64,000 bases of DNA from Comamonadaceae bacterium ALPHA2B (GTDB lineage Bacteria > Pseudomonadota > Gammaproteobacteria > Burkholderiales > Burkholderiaceae_C), in assembly GCA_005503065.1 (NCBI GenBank), contig SCOE01000023.1:30479-94478 (forward strand). Reading direction: 5' to 3'. Below, piece by piece: positions 37,398 through 46,652 of the stretch (positions within the stretch are counted from its first letter, which is position 1; each line of letters opens with the position of its first letter). The translations under genes and the position numbers were made by a program. The notes beneath the pieces were generated by a model that saw only the letters and a program-made list of their open reading frames with translations, did not search any database and was not told the origin of the DNA.

Positions 37398-39314
37398 TCA
37401 GCTTCGCGCGCTGCCGGCCACACTTTCTGCCGGGCGCGGCACCAGGATCTTCACCTTGAGCCGTTCCTTGAGCACCTCGTAATAGGCAGCCGCCTCAGCA
37501 CCCCCCACCGCCTGGGCCAGCTGGGCACGCTCCTGCAGCTGGACGCCTGCGGGCGACGCAGGCCGGGGCACATCCTTGTTCACGCGCATCACGGCGTAGC
37601 CCTCGCCGCCCAGGTTCACGCCCACCCAGGCCGGCAGCTTGGTGCCATCCACACGCAGGGCCGCCTCGATCAGCGCAGGCGATTGCGCCTGGGCCTGTGC
37701 GCGCGACAGCGTGACCGACGGCCCCAACGAAGCACCCGTGGGATTCGCCTGCCAGGCCGCAAGTTTCGCCTCGCCTTCGGTCTTGGCCAGCGCAGCGGCA
37801 CGTTCGGCCACGAGCAACTCGCGCACCTTGTCCTTGACCTCTGCGAAGGGCAATGCACGCGCCGGCGAGTACTGCGTCACGCGGCCGGAGGCAAGCTGGT
37901 TGGAGCCGATCTCGATCGCCTCCGTGTTGTGCTTGCGGTCCAGCGACTCGGGCGCGAACAGGGCCGACAGGAAGTTGCGGCTCGCGAGAGCGCCCTTGGC
38001 GTCCGGTGCCGGCGTCCGGGTGACGCCCGATGCCTTCTGGATCGTCAACTTGAGCTTGTCCGCCGCCGGCTGCAGGCTGTCAGCCTGCTGGTAGACCAGG
38101 TCGGTCATCGACTCGGCCGCCTTGGCGAACTCCTGCGTGGCCTGCTGGGTGCGCACGTCGTTCTCGATCTGGGCGCGCACCTGTTCGAAGGGAGGCACAA
38201 CGGCCGGCTTGATGTCGTCCAATCGAATGATGTGATAGCCGAACTCGGACTCGACCACATTGCTGATCTCGCCCTTCTTCATCGCGAACACGGCGTCCTC
38301 GAAAGGCTTGACCATCGCCCCGCGCGTCACGAAGTCGAGCTCACCCCCCTTCTCGGCGGAGCCCGGATCCTGCGAATTCTTACGCGCGAGGTCGCCGAAG
38401 CTCGTCGGGGACTTGCGCACCTCGGCCAGCAACTGCTCCGCCTTGGCCTTCGCCTTCTCACGCTCTGCGGCCGGCGCGTCCTTGGCCGCCGTGATGAGGA
38501 TGTGGCTCGCGCGCCGCTCCTCCTTGGTGCCGAAGCGCTCCTTGTTCTGCTCGTAGTAAGCCTTCAGGTCATCGTCGCTCACGGCCACGCCCTTCTTGGC
38601 GGTGTCGAGATCGAGCACGATGTATTCGATGCTGGCCTGCTCCGGCGCCTGGAACTGCGCCGTATGGGCCTTGTAGTAACTCTCCAGATCCGCATCGCTG
38701 ACACTGACCTTGGCGGCGAAGTCCTTCGGCGAGAAGCGGGCCAACTGCACCTCGCGCTGGTCGTAGATCGCGTTCAGCGCCACGTCCGCCTGCGCCTGGC
38801 CGGCCAGTGCCGTACCGATCACGCCATTGAGGACCTGCTGGGTCGTCAGCTCGGCTCGCACGGCCTGCGCGAACTGGTCAGGGGTCATTCCGACACCGAG
38901 GCGGAACGCACCCTCGTCGAGTTCGCCCTTGGCGTTGCGAAAGTTCTTCACGCCTCGATCCTCGGCAGCCAGCCGCACTGCCATGTCCGACACGGTCAGG
39001 TTGGCCTTCGAGGCTGCGGCGACCAGCACCCGGTCCCGCACCATCCGTTCGAGCGTTGCGTAGCGCGCCACGTCCGAGTCGAGCATGGCCGGGTCGACGC
39101 CAGGCATCTGCTGGCGCAGGCGATCGGCCTCGTTGCGATGCTGCGCGTCCCACTCGGGCCGCGTGATCGAATGCCCGTCCACGGTGGCCACGCTCTCGCC
39201 GCTGCGGTTGAGTTCCGTGTAGCGGTCGACGCCGAAAAACACGAACGACGGGATGATCAGCAAGAACAAGAAGAACATCACGAACTTGTTGTACTTGCGG
39301 AAGAAATCAAACAT
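37398..39314 (-). CDS. ppiD: PpiD-type periplasmic peptidyl-prolyl isomerase/chaperone
   Basis: A 638-aa SurA_N/PPIC protein. One N-terminal membrane anchor (FVMFFLFLLIIPSFVFFGVD, residues 11-30) holds it in the inner membrane facing the periplasm. A SurA-like chaperone region follows, then a parvulin domain at about residues 265-360 (RRASHILITAAKDAPAAERE, then FGYHIIRLDDIKP) and a second helical part. It helps newly exported outer-membrane proteins. Like the E. coli gene it lies downstream of an HU gene, here with a tRNA between. Confidence 0.95.
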   Translation of the reverse strand: MFDFFRKYNKFVMFFLFLLIIPSFVFFGVDRYTELNRSGESVATVDGHSITRPEWDAQHRNEADRLRQQMPGVDPAMLDSDVARYATLERMVRDRVLVAAASKANLTVSDMAVRLAAEDRGVKNFRNAKGELDEGAFRLGVGMTPDQFAQAVRAELTTQQVLNGVIGTALAGQAQADVALNAIYDQREVQLARFSPKDFAAKVSVSDADLESYYKAHTAQFQAPEQASIEYIVLDLDTAKKGVAVSDDDLKAYYEQNKERFGTKEERRASHILITAAKDAPAAEREKAKAKAEQLLAEVRKSPTSFGDLARKNSQDPGSAEKGGELDFVTRGAMVKPFEDAVFAMKKGEISNVVESEFGYHIIRLDDIKPAVVPPFEQVRAQIENDVRTQQATQEFAKAAESMTDLVYQQADSLQPAADKLKLTIQKASGVTRTPAPDAKGALASRNFLSALFAPESLDRKHNTEAIEIGSNQLASGRVTQYSPARALPFAEVKDKVRELLVAERAAALAKTEGEAKLAAWQANPTGASLGPSVTLSRAQAQAQSPALIEAALRVDGTKLPAWVGVNLGGEGYAVMRVNKDVPRPASPAGVQLQERAQLAQAVGGAEAAAYYEVLKERLKVKILVPRPAESVAGSARS

Positions 39315-39365
39315 GCCTGGACACTTTCTCTGGCTGCGCGCCGCAGCGCGTTCGACGAGACCAAC

Positions 39366-39392
39366 AAAAAAGGCGAACCGATGTTCGCCTTT
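39366..39392 (-). terminator. Terminator downstream of tRNA-Val
   Basis: AAAGGCGAAC-cgat-GTTCGCCTTT is a 10-bp perfect stem with T residues after it on the minus strand. It separates the HU/tRNA-Val unit from ppiD. Confidence 0.88.
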
Positions 39393-39400
39393 GCTTCGGG

Positions 39401-39476
39401 TGGTGGGTGCTGACGGGCTCGAACCGCCGACCTACGCCTTGTAAGGGCGCCGCTCTACCAACTGAGCTAAGCACCC
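39401..39476 (-). tRNA. tRNA-Val (TAC)
   Basis: A 76-nt tRNA on the minus strand with acceptor GGGTGCT/AGCACCC, D-arm, anticodon loop CTTACAA (anticodon TAC) on a GCGCC/GGCG-type stem, T-arm CGGCGGTTCGAGCCCGTC and encoded ACCA end. It is 17 bp after the HU gene. Confidence 0.97.
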
Positions 39477-39492
39477 CACCGTCGGTTCCCCA

Positions 39493-39765
39493 TCAGTTCA
39501 GCGCGTCCTTGAGCGCCTTGCCGGGGCGGAACTTCGGGATCTTGGCGGCCTTGATTTTAATCGCGGTGCCGGTACGGGGATTGCGGCCGGTGCGGGCGGC
39601 CCGCTTGCCCACGGCGAAGGTGCCGAAACCGACGAGCGACACGGAACCGCCTTTCTTCAACGTGGTGCGGATGGCACCGATGGTCGATTCCAGCGCGCGC
39701 GTGGCGGCTGCCTTGGAAATGTCGGCGTTCTTTGCAATGTGCTCAATCAGTTCGGTCTTGTTCAC
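39493..39765 (-). CDS. hupB: HU-family DNA-binding protein
   Basis: A 90-aa HU protein ([20 protein letters not shown]) with the conserved arm segment [20 protein letters not shown]. It binds and bends DNA as a dimer. The start codon is GTG, with AAGGGG upstream. The 222 bp upstream to the tartrate dehydrogenase gene hold no other gene that I can support. Confidence 0.97.
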   Translation of the reverse strand: MNKTELIEHIAKNADISKAAATRALESTIGAIRTTLKKGGSVSLVGFGTFAVGKRAARTGRNPRTGTAIKIKAAKIPKFRPGKALKDALN

Positions 39766-39987
39766 AAGGGCCCCTTGTTCGGAAGAGTTGATCGGGTGAC
39801 GTCAAGTGCGCGACCGGCCCTGCGGCAAATGCCGGGCATTTCGGGCGAGGGTGGGAGGCAGTCCTGACGCTTCGGCAGCGCGCTGCCGAAGGCGATTAAA
39901 GCCACGCAGCCAGAGGGTGTCAATAAGACGAACGCCCCCTGCCGCAGTGAGCTCGCCGATTTTAGGGGCGTTTTGTGAAGTCCTCTT

Positions 39988-41079
39988 TCAAAGCGCCTGT
40001 TCGATCGCCTTGCCCAGGTCGGCGGTGCCTGCGGTGCCGCCGATATCGCGCGTGCGCGGCGCGCCGCTGCCGGGCGCGAGCACCGCCTCGATGCTGCGCA
40101 GGACCGCGTCGTGCGCATCCTTGTGGCCGAGGAACTCGAGCATCATCGCGCCGCACCAGATCTGCCCGATCGGGTTCGCGATGCCCTGCCCCGCGATGTC
40201 CGGCGCCGAGCCATGCACGGGCTCGAAAAGCGAGGGTGTCGTGCGGTCGGGGTTGAGGTTGGCACTAGGCGCGATGCCGATCGTGCCGGTGCACGCGGGC
40301 CCCAGATCCGAGAGGATGTCGCCGAACAGGTTGCTCGCCACCACCACATCGAAGAAATCCGGGCGCTGCACGAAGTGCGCCGTGAGGATATCGATGTGGA
40401 ACTTGTCGAGCGTGATGTCCGGATACTGCTTCGCCATCTCGGCCACGCGCTCATCCCAGTAGGGCATGGTGATCGAGATGCCGTTGGACTTGGTGGCACT
40501 GGTCAGGTGTTTCTTGGGCCGTGACTGCGCGAGCTCGAACGCGAACTTCAGCACGCGGTCGACGCCATGGCGCGACATCACGGTTTCCTGCACCACGATT
40601 TCGCGCGGCGTGCCGGGATACATGCGCCCACCGATGCTGGAGTACTCGCCTTCGGTGTTCTCGCGCACGATGTACATGTCGATCTCGCCGGGCTCGCGCG
40701 GGCTGCCGTCGCGGCGAACCACCGGGGCGGTGATGCCGGGCATCAGGCGCGCGGGACGCAGGTTGATGTACTGGTCGAACTCGCGGCGGAACAGCAGCAG
40801 CGAGCCCCACAGCGACACGTGGTCGGCGATCTTCTCGGGCCAGCCGACGGCGCCGAAGAAGATGGCGTCGTGGCCGCCGATGCGGTCCTTCCAGTCGCCG
40901 GGCAACATCTTGCCGTGCTTCTCGAAATAGTCCCAGCTCGAGAAGTCGAAGTGGTCGAAGGCGAGGTCGATGCCGAATTTGCGCGCCGCCGCATCGACGA
41001 CGCGAAGGCCCTCGGGCATGGTTTCCTTGCCAATGCCGTCGCCTGCGATGACGGCGATGCGCTTCTTGCTGCTGCTCAT
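39988..41079 (-). CDS. Tartrate dehydrogenase/decarboxylase (TtuC-like)
   Basis: A 363-aa beta-decarboxylating dehydrogenase of the isocitrate/isopropylmalate/tartrate family. Features are IAGDGIGKETMPEG, the substrate loop SLLLFRREFDQYINLRPARL, the ENTEGEYSSIGG motif and SNLFGDILSDLGPACTGTIG. The sequence type, with DYFEKHGKMLPGDW and LLLFRREFDQ, is that of tartrate dehydrogenase rather than LeuB. It acts on tartrate or malate-like acids with NAD and a divalent metal. The start overlaps the stop of the dehalogenase-like gene (ATGA), so the two are coupled. Confidence 0.92.
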   Translation of the reverse strand: MSSSKKRIAVIAGDGIGKETMPEGLRVVDAAARKFGIDLAFDHFDFSSWDYFEKHGKMLPGDWKDRIGGHDAIFFGAVGWPEKIADHVSLWGSLLLFRREFDQYINLRPARLMPGITAPVVRRDGSPREPGEIDMYIVRENTEGEYSSIGGRMYPGTPREIVVQETVMSRHGVDRVLKFAFELAQSRPKKHLTSATKSNGISITMPYWDERVAEMAKQYPDITLDKFHIDILTAHFVQRPDFFDVVVASNLFGDILSDLGPACTGTIGIAPSANLNPDRTTPSLFEPVHGSAPDIAGQGIANPIGQIWCGAMMLEFLGHKDAHDAVLRSIEAVLAPGSGAPRTRDIGGTAGTADLGKAIEQAL

Positions 41080-41972
41080 GGTGTGTCTTCCTTGGAGTCG
41101 TTGAAAAACCGGAGGGCCTCGGCCGCCAGGGCCTCGGGCGCCTCCTCGGGGATGTAGTGCCCGCAGGGCAGCGGCGCGCCGCTGACTTGCACGGCCCGCT
41201 CGCGCCACAACGCGAGCACGTCGAAGCACCGGCCCACGACGCCGTGCGCGCCCCATAGCACACGCAGGGGTTGCGCGAGACGCCGGTCCGCTGCGATGTC
41301 CTCGCGATCGTGCACCAGGTCAATGCCAGCCGAGGCGCGGTAGTCCTCGCAAATGCCACGTGCGCTGCCGGGCCGCGAGATGCAGCGCTCGTACTCGGCC
41401 ATCGCCTCCGGCGCGAAGGGCCCCAGGCCGGCGTAGCGCCCGCCCATGGTGCTGCGCACGTAGCGCACGGGGTCGGACTCGATCAGCGCCTCGGGCAGGG
41501 GCGACGGCTGGATCAGGAAGAACCAATGCCAATACGCGCTCGCGAATGCCAGGTCGGTACGTTTGTACATGGCCAGGGTCGGCGCGATGTCGAGCAGCAT
41601 CATGCGTGCGACCGCCGCCGGGTGATCCATCGCGAGGCGGTGGGCAACGCGGGCGCCGCGGTCGTGCGCCAGCACGCCGAATCGGTCGAATCCGTGGTGT
41701 CGCATGGCGGCCATGGCATCCTGCGCCATCTCGCGCTTGCTGTACGGCCGATGCTCGGCATCGCTGGGCGGCCGGCCCGAATCGCCGTAGCCGCGCAGGT
41801 CGACCATCACGAGCGTGAAATGCCTCGCGAGCGTCGGCGCGATGCGATGCCAGATCGCATGCGTCTGCGGATGGCCGTGCAGCAGCAGGAGGGGCTCGCC
41901 TTGCCCGCCGGCGCGGCCGTGGATGCGCACGCCGTCGCGCTCGATGTCGAAGGGGATGAAGTCGTCCAGCAC
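41076..41972 (-). CDS. Haloacetate (fluoroacetate) dehalogenase-type alpha/beta hydrolase
   Basis: A 298-aa alpha/beta hydrolase. With the GTG start at 41972, the residues match fluoroacetate dehalogenase FAc-DEX FA1 numbering: nucleophile Asp104 and Arg105, Arg108 (HDRGAR), Asp128, the fluoride-site His149 and Trp150 (YWHW), Tyr211 (CEDYRA) and catalytic His272 (GHYIPEE). A hydrolytic dehalogenase or a close epoxide-hydrolase-like relative is therefore likely. No ATG lies near; an in-frame ATG at 42038 would come within 11 bp of the divergent LysR start and is less likely. It is coupled to the tartrate dehydrogenase gene by an ATGA overlap. Confidence 0.85.
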   Translation of the reverse strand: MLDDFIPFDIERDGVRIHGRAGGQGEPLLLLHGHPQTHAIWHRIAPTLARHFTLVMVDLRGYGDSGRPPSDAEHRPYSKREMAQDAMAAMRHHGFDRFGVLAHDRGARVAHRLAMDHPAAVARMMLLDIAPTLAMYKRTDLAFASAYWHWFFLIQPSPLPEALIESDPVRYVRSTMGGRYAGLGPFAPEAMAEYERCISRPGSARGICEDYRASAGIDLVHDREDIAADRRLAQPLRVLWGAHGVVGRCFDVLALWRERAVQVSGAPLPCGHYIPEEAPEALAAEALRFFNDSKEDTP

Positions 41973-42047
41973 GGGGCCATTGTGCGTTGCACGAAACCTG
42001 CGGATCAAGAAACAATCGGACAATCGACTCTTTCCCATATTGAACGA

Positions 42048-43004
42048 ATGGACCGTGCGGACCTGGAACTGGTGTTGAACGTTCGCGACCGCGGCAGCCT
42101 GGCGGGTGCCGCGGCGGCGCTGGGCGTGGTGCCCTCCGTCGTGACCAAGCGCCTCGCCGCGCTCGAGGCGCAGTTGGGCCAGCGCCTCTTCGAACGCACC
42201 ACGCGCCGTCTCGTGCTCACGCGCGAGGGCGAGGCAGTCTGCGGCCATGCGCAGAAGCTGCTCGAAGGCTTCGCTGCGCTGGAGTCCGACCTGCGCGAAC
42301 GCCAGCAGGCCCTGAGCGGCACCATCCGGCTGGCCGCCACGCTGGGCTTCGGGCGTCGCTGGGTCGGGCCCGTCCTCGCCGCATTCCAGCAGAAGAACCC
42401 CGGCGTGCGGATCGAACTGCGGTTGAGCGAGCAGTTGCCCGAACTCGCGGCAGAGGGCTACGACGGTGCCATCTGGCTCTGGTCCGTGCAAGCACGCCAC
42501 GCCGCCGACTGGGTGACGCGGCGCCTGGCCCGCAACCAGCGCGTGGTGGTCGCCGCGCCTGGCTACCTCGAGGGGCGCGGCGCGCCGGCATCGCCCGAGG
42601 AGCTCGTCCACCACGCCTGCCTCTCGGTGCAGGAGAACGAGGACAGTGCGCACGCTGCGAAGGCCCGGTCGGTCTGGACGTTGCGCCACGAGCGCGACGG
42701 CACGGTGCACCGCGTGCGCGTGGAGGGCCCGTTGTCGAGCAACTCCGGCGAGCTGGTGCGCGACTGGTGTCTTGCGGGACACGGCCTCATGCTGCGCAGC
42801 CTGTGGGACGTGGCGCCGCACCTGGCCGCCGGCCGGCTGGTACGGGTGCTGCCGCAGTACGCGATGACCGATGCCGACATCCACTGGATCGCGCCCTGGC
42901 AGCCGAAGACGCCGCGCCGGGTGCGCCTGCTCGTCGACGCACTGGCGGAGCATTTCCGCGGCGAGCCCTGGAAGCCGCCGACGGCGCTCCGCCGGAAAGC
43001 GTGA
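42048..43004 (+). CDS. LysR-family transcriptional regulator
   Basis: A 318-aa LysR protein with an N-terminal helix-turn-helix (DLELVLNVRDRGSLAGAAAA, then ALGVVPSVVTKRLAALE) and a C-terminal effector domain of the CrgA/DsdC-like type. It is divergent from the dehalogenase/tartrate dehydrogenase pair, with 75 bp between the starts, and probably regulates them. In this frame the ORF extends far upstream but only the ATG at 42048 begins the domain. Confidence 0.93.
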   Translation: MDRADLELVLNVRDRGSLAGAAAALGVVPSVVTKRLAALEAQLGQRLFERTTRRLVLTREGEAVCGHAQKLLEGFAALESDLRERQQALSGTIRLAATLGFGRRWVGPVLAAFQQKNPGVRIELRLSEQLPELAAEGYDGAIWLWSVQARHAADWVTRRLARNQRVVVAAPGYLEGRGAPASPEELVHHACLSVQENEDSAHAAKARSVWTLRHERDGTVHRVRVEGPLSSNSGELVRDWCLAGHGLMLRSLWDVAPHLAAGRLVRVLPQYAMTDADIHWIAPWQPKTPRRVRLLVDALAEHFRGEPWKPPTALRRKA

Positions 43005-43007
43005 CGC

Positions 43008-43898
43008 TCAGCCCGCGCGCGGCTCGCGCACCACCAGGCTCACGCCGGCGGCGGTCAGCGCGATGCCGGCCACCGTGAGCAAGGTGATGGGCTCGGCGAA
43101 CAGCAGCCACGCCATGACGGCCGTGCAAGGCGGCACGAGATACAGCAGGCTGGTCACGGCCGTGGCCGACCCGCGCTGGATGAGCATGTACAGCAGGGAG
43201 CTGCCGCCCAGGGTCAGCGCCACCACCGACCAGGCCATCGCACCGATCGATCCCACCGTCCATTCGATGGACGAATGCTCCAGCAGAAGCGCGAGCGGCA
43301 AGGTGACTGCCAGTGCCGCCAGCTGCTGCACGGCACTGGCCGAACGCACGTCGCAGGGCGCCACGAAGCGCTTTTGATACAGCGTGCCGGCCGTGATGGA
43401 CAGCAGCGCCAGAAGGGCCAGCGAAAGAGTGAGCGCACTGACCTCGCCGCCCTGCCCCAGCTTGCGGGCCACCACCAGCGCCAGCCCCGCGAAGCCCAGC
43501 ACCAAGCCGAGCCACTGCCGCGGTGCGATGCGCCCGCCGTGAAAGGACATCCACACGGCCGTGAGCACCGGCTGGATGCCCACCAGCAGCGCTACCAGGC
43601 CCGATCCCATGCCAGCCTTGACGGCCGCCCACACGCCGCCCAGGTAGGCCGCCTGCATCAAGACACCGGTCACGGCCAGGTGCAGCACCTGCTCGCGCGA
43701 TCGCGGCCAGGCCACGCGGGCCGCCATCACCCAGACCAGGAAGCAGGCGGACGAGAGCGCGTAGCGCACGGCCAGGAACTTCAGCGGCGGCGCGTGCGGC
43801 ATCGCGTAACGCGCGACGATGAAGCCGGTGCTCCAGATCAGTACGAAGACCGCGGGCATGGCGCGCAGCCAGCCGTCGCTGCGCGCCGCAGCGTTCAT
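43008..43898 (-). CDS. EamA/DMT-superfamily transporter
   Basis: A 296-aa membrane protein with ten predicted hydrophobic segments in two EamA repeats, such as AMPAVFVLIWSTGFIVARYA and LLGIALTAAGVSLVV-type ends. Such proteins export or import amino acids and other metabolites. It overlaps pgsA by 4 bp (ATGA) and converges on the LysR gene, so its transcription probably starts upstream of pgsA. Substrate unknown. Confidence 0.9.
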   Translation of the reverse strand: MNAAARSDGWLRAMPAVFVLIWSTGFIVARYAMPHAPPLKFLAVRYALSSACFLVWVMAARVAWPRSREQVLHLAVTGVLMQAAYLGGVWAAVKAGMGSGLVALLVGIQPVLTAVWMSFHGGRIAPRQWLGLVLGFAGLALVVARKLGQGGEVSALTLSLALLALLSITAGTLYQKRFVAPCDVRSASAVQQLAALAVTLPLALLLEHSSIEWTVGSIGAMAWSVVALTLGGSSLLYMLIQRGSATAVTSLLYLVPPCTAVMAWLLFAEPITLLTVAGIALTAAGVSLVVREPRAG

Positions 43899-44461
43899 CG
43901 GGCGCGCGCACGGATCTCGGGGATCGCCTTTTGCAGGTAGTACACCATCGACCAGATGGTGAGCACGGCCGAGATCCAGATCAGCCACTGGCCCCAGGTG
44001 CCCGTGTCGATGAAGCCGAACAGGCGTCCGTCGTAGAGCAGGAACGGAATGGCCACCATCTGCACCGTGGTCTTGACCTTGCCGATCATGTGCACGGCCA
44101 CGCTCTTGCTGGCGCCGATCTGCGCCATCCATTCGCGCAGGGCCGAGATGGCGATCTCGCGGCCGATGATGATGAGGGCCACGAACACGTCGCAGCGGTT
44201 GAGGTGGACCAGCACCAGCAGCGACGCACAGACGAGGAACTTGTCGGCCACCGGATCGAGGAAGGCGCCGAAGGCCGACGTCTGGTTGAGCTTGCGGGCC
44301 AGGTAGCCATCGAGCCAGTCGGTGGCGGCGAACACGATGAACATCACCGTGGCGATCAGGTTGCGCATCGGCTCGGCGATGGGCAGGTAGAACACCCCCA
44401 CGATGAGCGGGATCGCGACGATGCGCGTCCAGGTCATGATGGTGGGGAGCGTCCAGAACAT
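43895..44461 (-). CDS. pgsA: Phosphatidylglycerophosphate synthase
   Basis: A 188-aa CDP-alcohol phosphatidyltransferase that makes phosphatidylglycerophosphate from CDP-diacylglycerol and glycerol 3-phosphate in the inner membrane. The family motif D-G-x2-A-R-x8-G-x3-D-x3-D is present in TDWLDGYLARKLNQTSAFG followed by AFLDPVADK. It starts 63 bp after uvrC, a common pgsA-uvrC arrangement. Confidence 0.97.
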   Translation of the reverse strand: MFWTLPTIMTWTRIVAIPLIVGVFYLPIAEPMRNLIATVMFIVFAATDWLDGYLARKLNQTSAFGAFLDPVADKFLVCASLLVLVHLNRCDVFVALIIIGREIAISALREWMAQIGASKSVAVHMIGKVKTTVQMVAIPFLLYDGRLFGFIDTGTWGQWLIWISAVLTIWSMVYYLQKAIPEIRARAR

Positions 44462-44524
44462 GCGGGTGATTGTGTCATGCGCCCGTGAAGCCCCGGCCGG
44501 CGCGGGCGTCGGGGTGTGGGTGCA

Positions 44525-46516
44525 TCAGTGCAGGGCGCGGTAGATCTCCTCGGCCAGGTCGAAGGCAATGCCGTCGACCGAGGCGATGTCCTCCACGCTG
44601 GCCGCCGCCACGCCGCGGATGCCACCGAAGCGCTGCAGCAGCCGGGCACGCCGCTTCGGGCCGATGCCCGGGATTTCCTCGAGCTGGCTGCCGCCCACGC
44701 GCACCTTGGCCCGCTTGGCCCGCATGCCGGTGATGGCGAAGCGGTGCGCCTCGTCGCGGATCTGGGCCACCAGCATCAGCGCCGCCGAATCGCGGCCGAG
44801 GTACACCTTCTCGCGCCCGTCGGCAAAGACCAGCTCTTCCAGTCCGACCTTGCGGCCCTCCCCCTTCTCGACGCCGACGATCAGCGACAGCGGCAGCCCC
44901 AGCTCGGCAAATACCTCGCGCGCCATCGACACCTGCCCCTTGCCTCCGTCGACCAGCACCAGGTCGGGCATGCGTGCACCGACGGTGCCGGGCGGCGCAT
45001 CGGCACCGGCGGCGTCGCCCGGCGGCGGCGCATCGGCCTCGGCAGCGATGGCCTCGGCGATCTTGCCGTAGCGGCGCTGCAGCACCTGGCGCATGGCGGC
45101 GTAGTCGTCGCCGGGGGTGATGCCCTCGATGTTGTAGCGCCGGTACTCGCGGTTCTGCATCGCATGGTGCTCGAACACGACGCACGAGGCCTGCGTCGCC
45201 TCGCCGGCCGTGTGCGAGATGTCGAAGCACTCGATGCGGAAGCTGTCCAGGTCGTCCGGCGCCAGCTCGAGCGCGTCGACCAGCGCGCGCGTGCGCGCCT
45301 GTTGCGAGCCCTCCTCGGCCAGCAGCCGCGCAAGCTGGATGTCGGCGTTCTTCTGGGCCATCTCCAGCCACAGGCGCCGCTGGGCGCGCGGCTGGAAGAC
45401 CGCGGTCGTGCGCTGGCCCGCCTGCTGCGCGATGGCCTCGATCAGCTCGCGTCCCACTGTTTCGCCCAGCACCAGCGTCGGCGGCGCGGGCGAATCGATG
45501 TAGTGCTGGGCGATGAAGGCCTCGAGCACTTGCTGCTCGACGGTCTCGACCTCGGCGCCGGCGCCCGGGCCGCCGTCCTCGGCCTCGGCCTGCGCCACCA
45601 GGGCGGCGTCCTCCACATGGGCGGGAAAGTACGCCCGGTCGCCCAGGTGCCGCCCGCCGCGCACCATGGCGAGGTTGACGCAAGCCTTGCCGCCCTGCAC
45701 CTTCACGGCCAGGATGTCGACGTCCTTGTCCGAGGCGATCTCCACCGACTGCTGGTGCAGCACCTTCGACAAGGCCGACATGCGGTTGCGCAACTCGGCC
45801 GCCTGCTCGAACTCCAGCTTCTCGGCGTGCGCCATCATCCGGCCTTCCAATTCGGCCAGCACCTGCTGCGTGTCGCCGCGCAGGAAGGCCTCGGCATCGG
45901 CCACGTCGTCGGCATAGGCCTGCGGCTCGATGTGGCCCACGCAGGGCCCGGTGCAGCGCTTGATCTGGTAGAGCAGGCAGGGCCGCGTGCGGTTGGCATA
46001 CACCGTGTCCTCGCAGGTGCGCAGGCGAAACACCTTCTGCAGCTGCTGGATGGTCTCCTTCACGGCCCAGGCGCTCGGGTAGGGCCCGAAGTAGCGGTGG
46101 CGCCGGTCGGTGGCGCCGCGGTAGTAGGCCAGGCGCGGCACGCTGCCGGCGGCCAGCCCGTCGGTCCCGTCGCGCTCGCGGGTGCCGGTGATCTTCAGGT
46201 AGGGGTAGCTCTTGTCGTCGCGGAACAGGATGTTGTAGCGCGGCTTGAGCGTCTTGATGAGGTTGTTCTCGAGCAGCAGCGCCTCGGCCTCGGAGCGCAC
46301 GACCGTGGTCTCCATGCGCGCGATCTTGCCGATCATGTGGCCGATGCGCGTGCCACCGTGGTTCTTCTGGAAATAGCTCGACACCCGCTTCTTGAGGTTG
46401 CGCGCCTTGCCCACGTAGAGCACGCCGCCGGCCGAATCGAAGTAGCGGTAGACGCCGGGCATCGAGGGCAGCGCGGCCACCTCGGCCAGCAGTTGTTCGG
46501 AATGCACGTCTGACAT
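44525..46516 (-). CDS. uvrC: Excinuclease ABC subunit C
   Basis: A 663-aa nuclease subunit of nucleotide excision repair. It has an N-terminal GIY-YIG domain ([20 protein letters not shown]), a cysteine cluster region ([14 protein letters not shown]), a UVR motif ([19 protein letters not shown]), an RNase H-like C-terminal endonuclease domain (LVDGGKGQV) and a helix-hairpin-helix tail ([18 protein letters not shown]). It is longer than E. coli UvrC (610 aa), partly from an Ala/Pro-rich insert near residue 490. Confidence 0.97.
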   Translation of the reverse strand: MSDVHSEQLLAEVAALPSMPGVYRYFDSAGGVLYVGKARNLKKRVSSYFQKNHGGTRIGHMIGKIARMETTVVRSEAEALLLENNLIKTLKPRYNILFRDDKSYPYLKITGTRERDGTDGLAAGSVPRLAYYRGATDRRHRYFGPYPSAWAVKETIQQLQKVFRLRTCEDTVYANRTRPCLLYQIKRCTGPCVGHIEPQAYADDVADAEAFLRGDTQQVLAELEGRMMAHAEKLEFEQAAELRNRMSALSKVLHQQSVEIASDKDVDILAVKVQGGKACVNLAMVRGGRHLGDRAYFPAHVEDAALVAQAEAEDGGPGAGAEVETVEQQVLEAFIAQHYIDSPAPPTLVLGETVGRELIEAIAQQAGQRTTAVFQPRAQRRLWLEMAQKNADIQLARLLAEEGSQQARTRALVDALELAPDDLDSFRIECFDISHTAGEATQASCVVFEHHAMQNREYRRYNIEGITPGDDYAAMRQVLQRRYGKIAEAIAAEADAPPPGDAAGADAPPGTVGARMPDLVLVDGGKGQVSMAREVFAELGLPLSLIVGVEKGEGRKVGLEELVFADGREKVYLGRDSAALMLVAQIRDEAHRFAITGMRAKRAKVRVGGSQLEEIPGIGPKRRARLLQRFGGIRGVAAASVEDIASVDGIAFDLAEEIYRALH

Positions 46517-46556
46517 GGCGGCTATTGTGGCTTGGCCCCGCGGACCGGCGGTTTCA

Positions 46557-46615
46557 GGCCAAAAGTGCCCGCAGCGCCCGCGGGGTGGGCGCCAGCAGCT
46601 ATCAATTCAGTAGCA
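46557..46615 (+). repeat. Dispersed 60-nt repeat, family 1, copy C
   Basis: It begins GGCCAAAAGTGCCCGCAGCG and ends AGCAGCTATCAATTCAGTAGC. It fills the gap between the divergent uvrC and earP genes, unlike the copies at gene ends. It may therefore contribute to or sit within their promoter region. Confidence 0.85.
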
Positions 46616-46652
46616 ACGACCACGCGGCGACATGCCACGGACAATCGCCGCC

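Noticed and set aside
42005..42038. ATG start at 42038 for the dehalogenase-like gene
   Set aside because: It would leave only about 9 bp to the divergent LysR start, and the added residues do not resemble the family N-terminus; GTG at 41972 places all catalytic residues at family positions.
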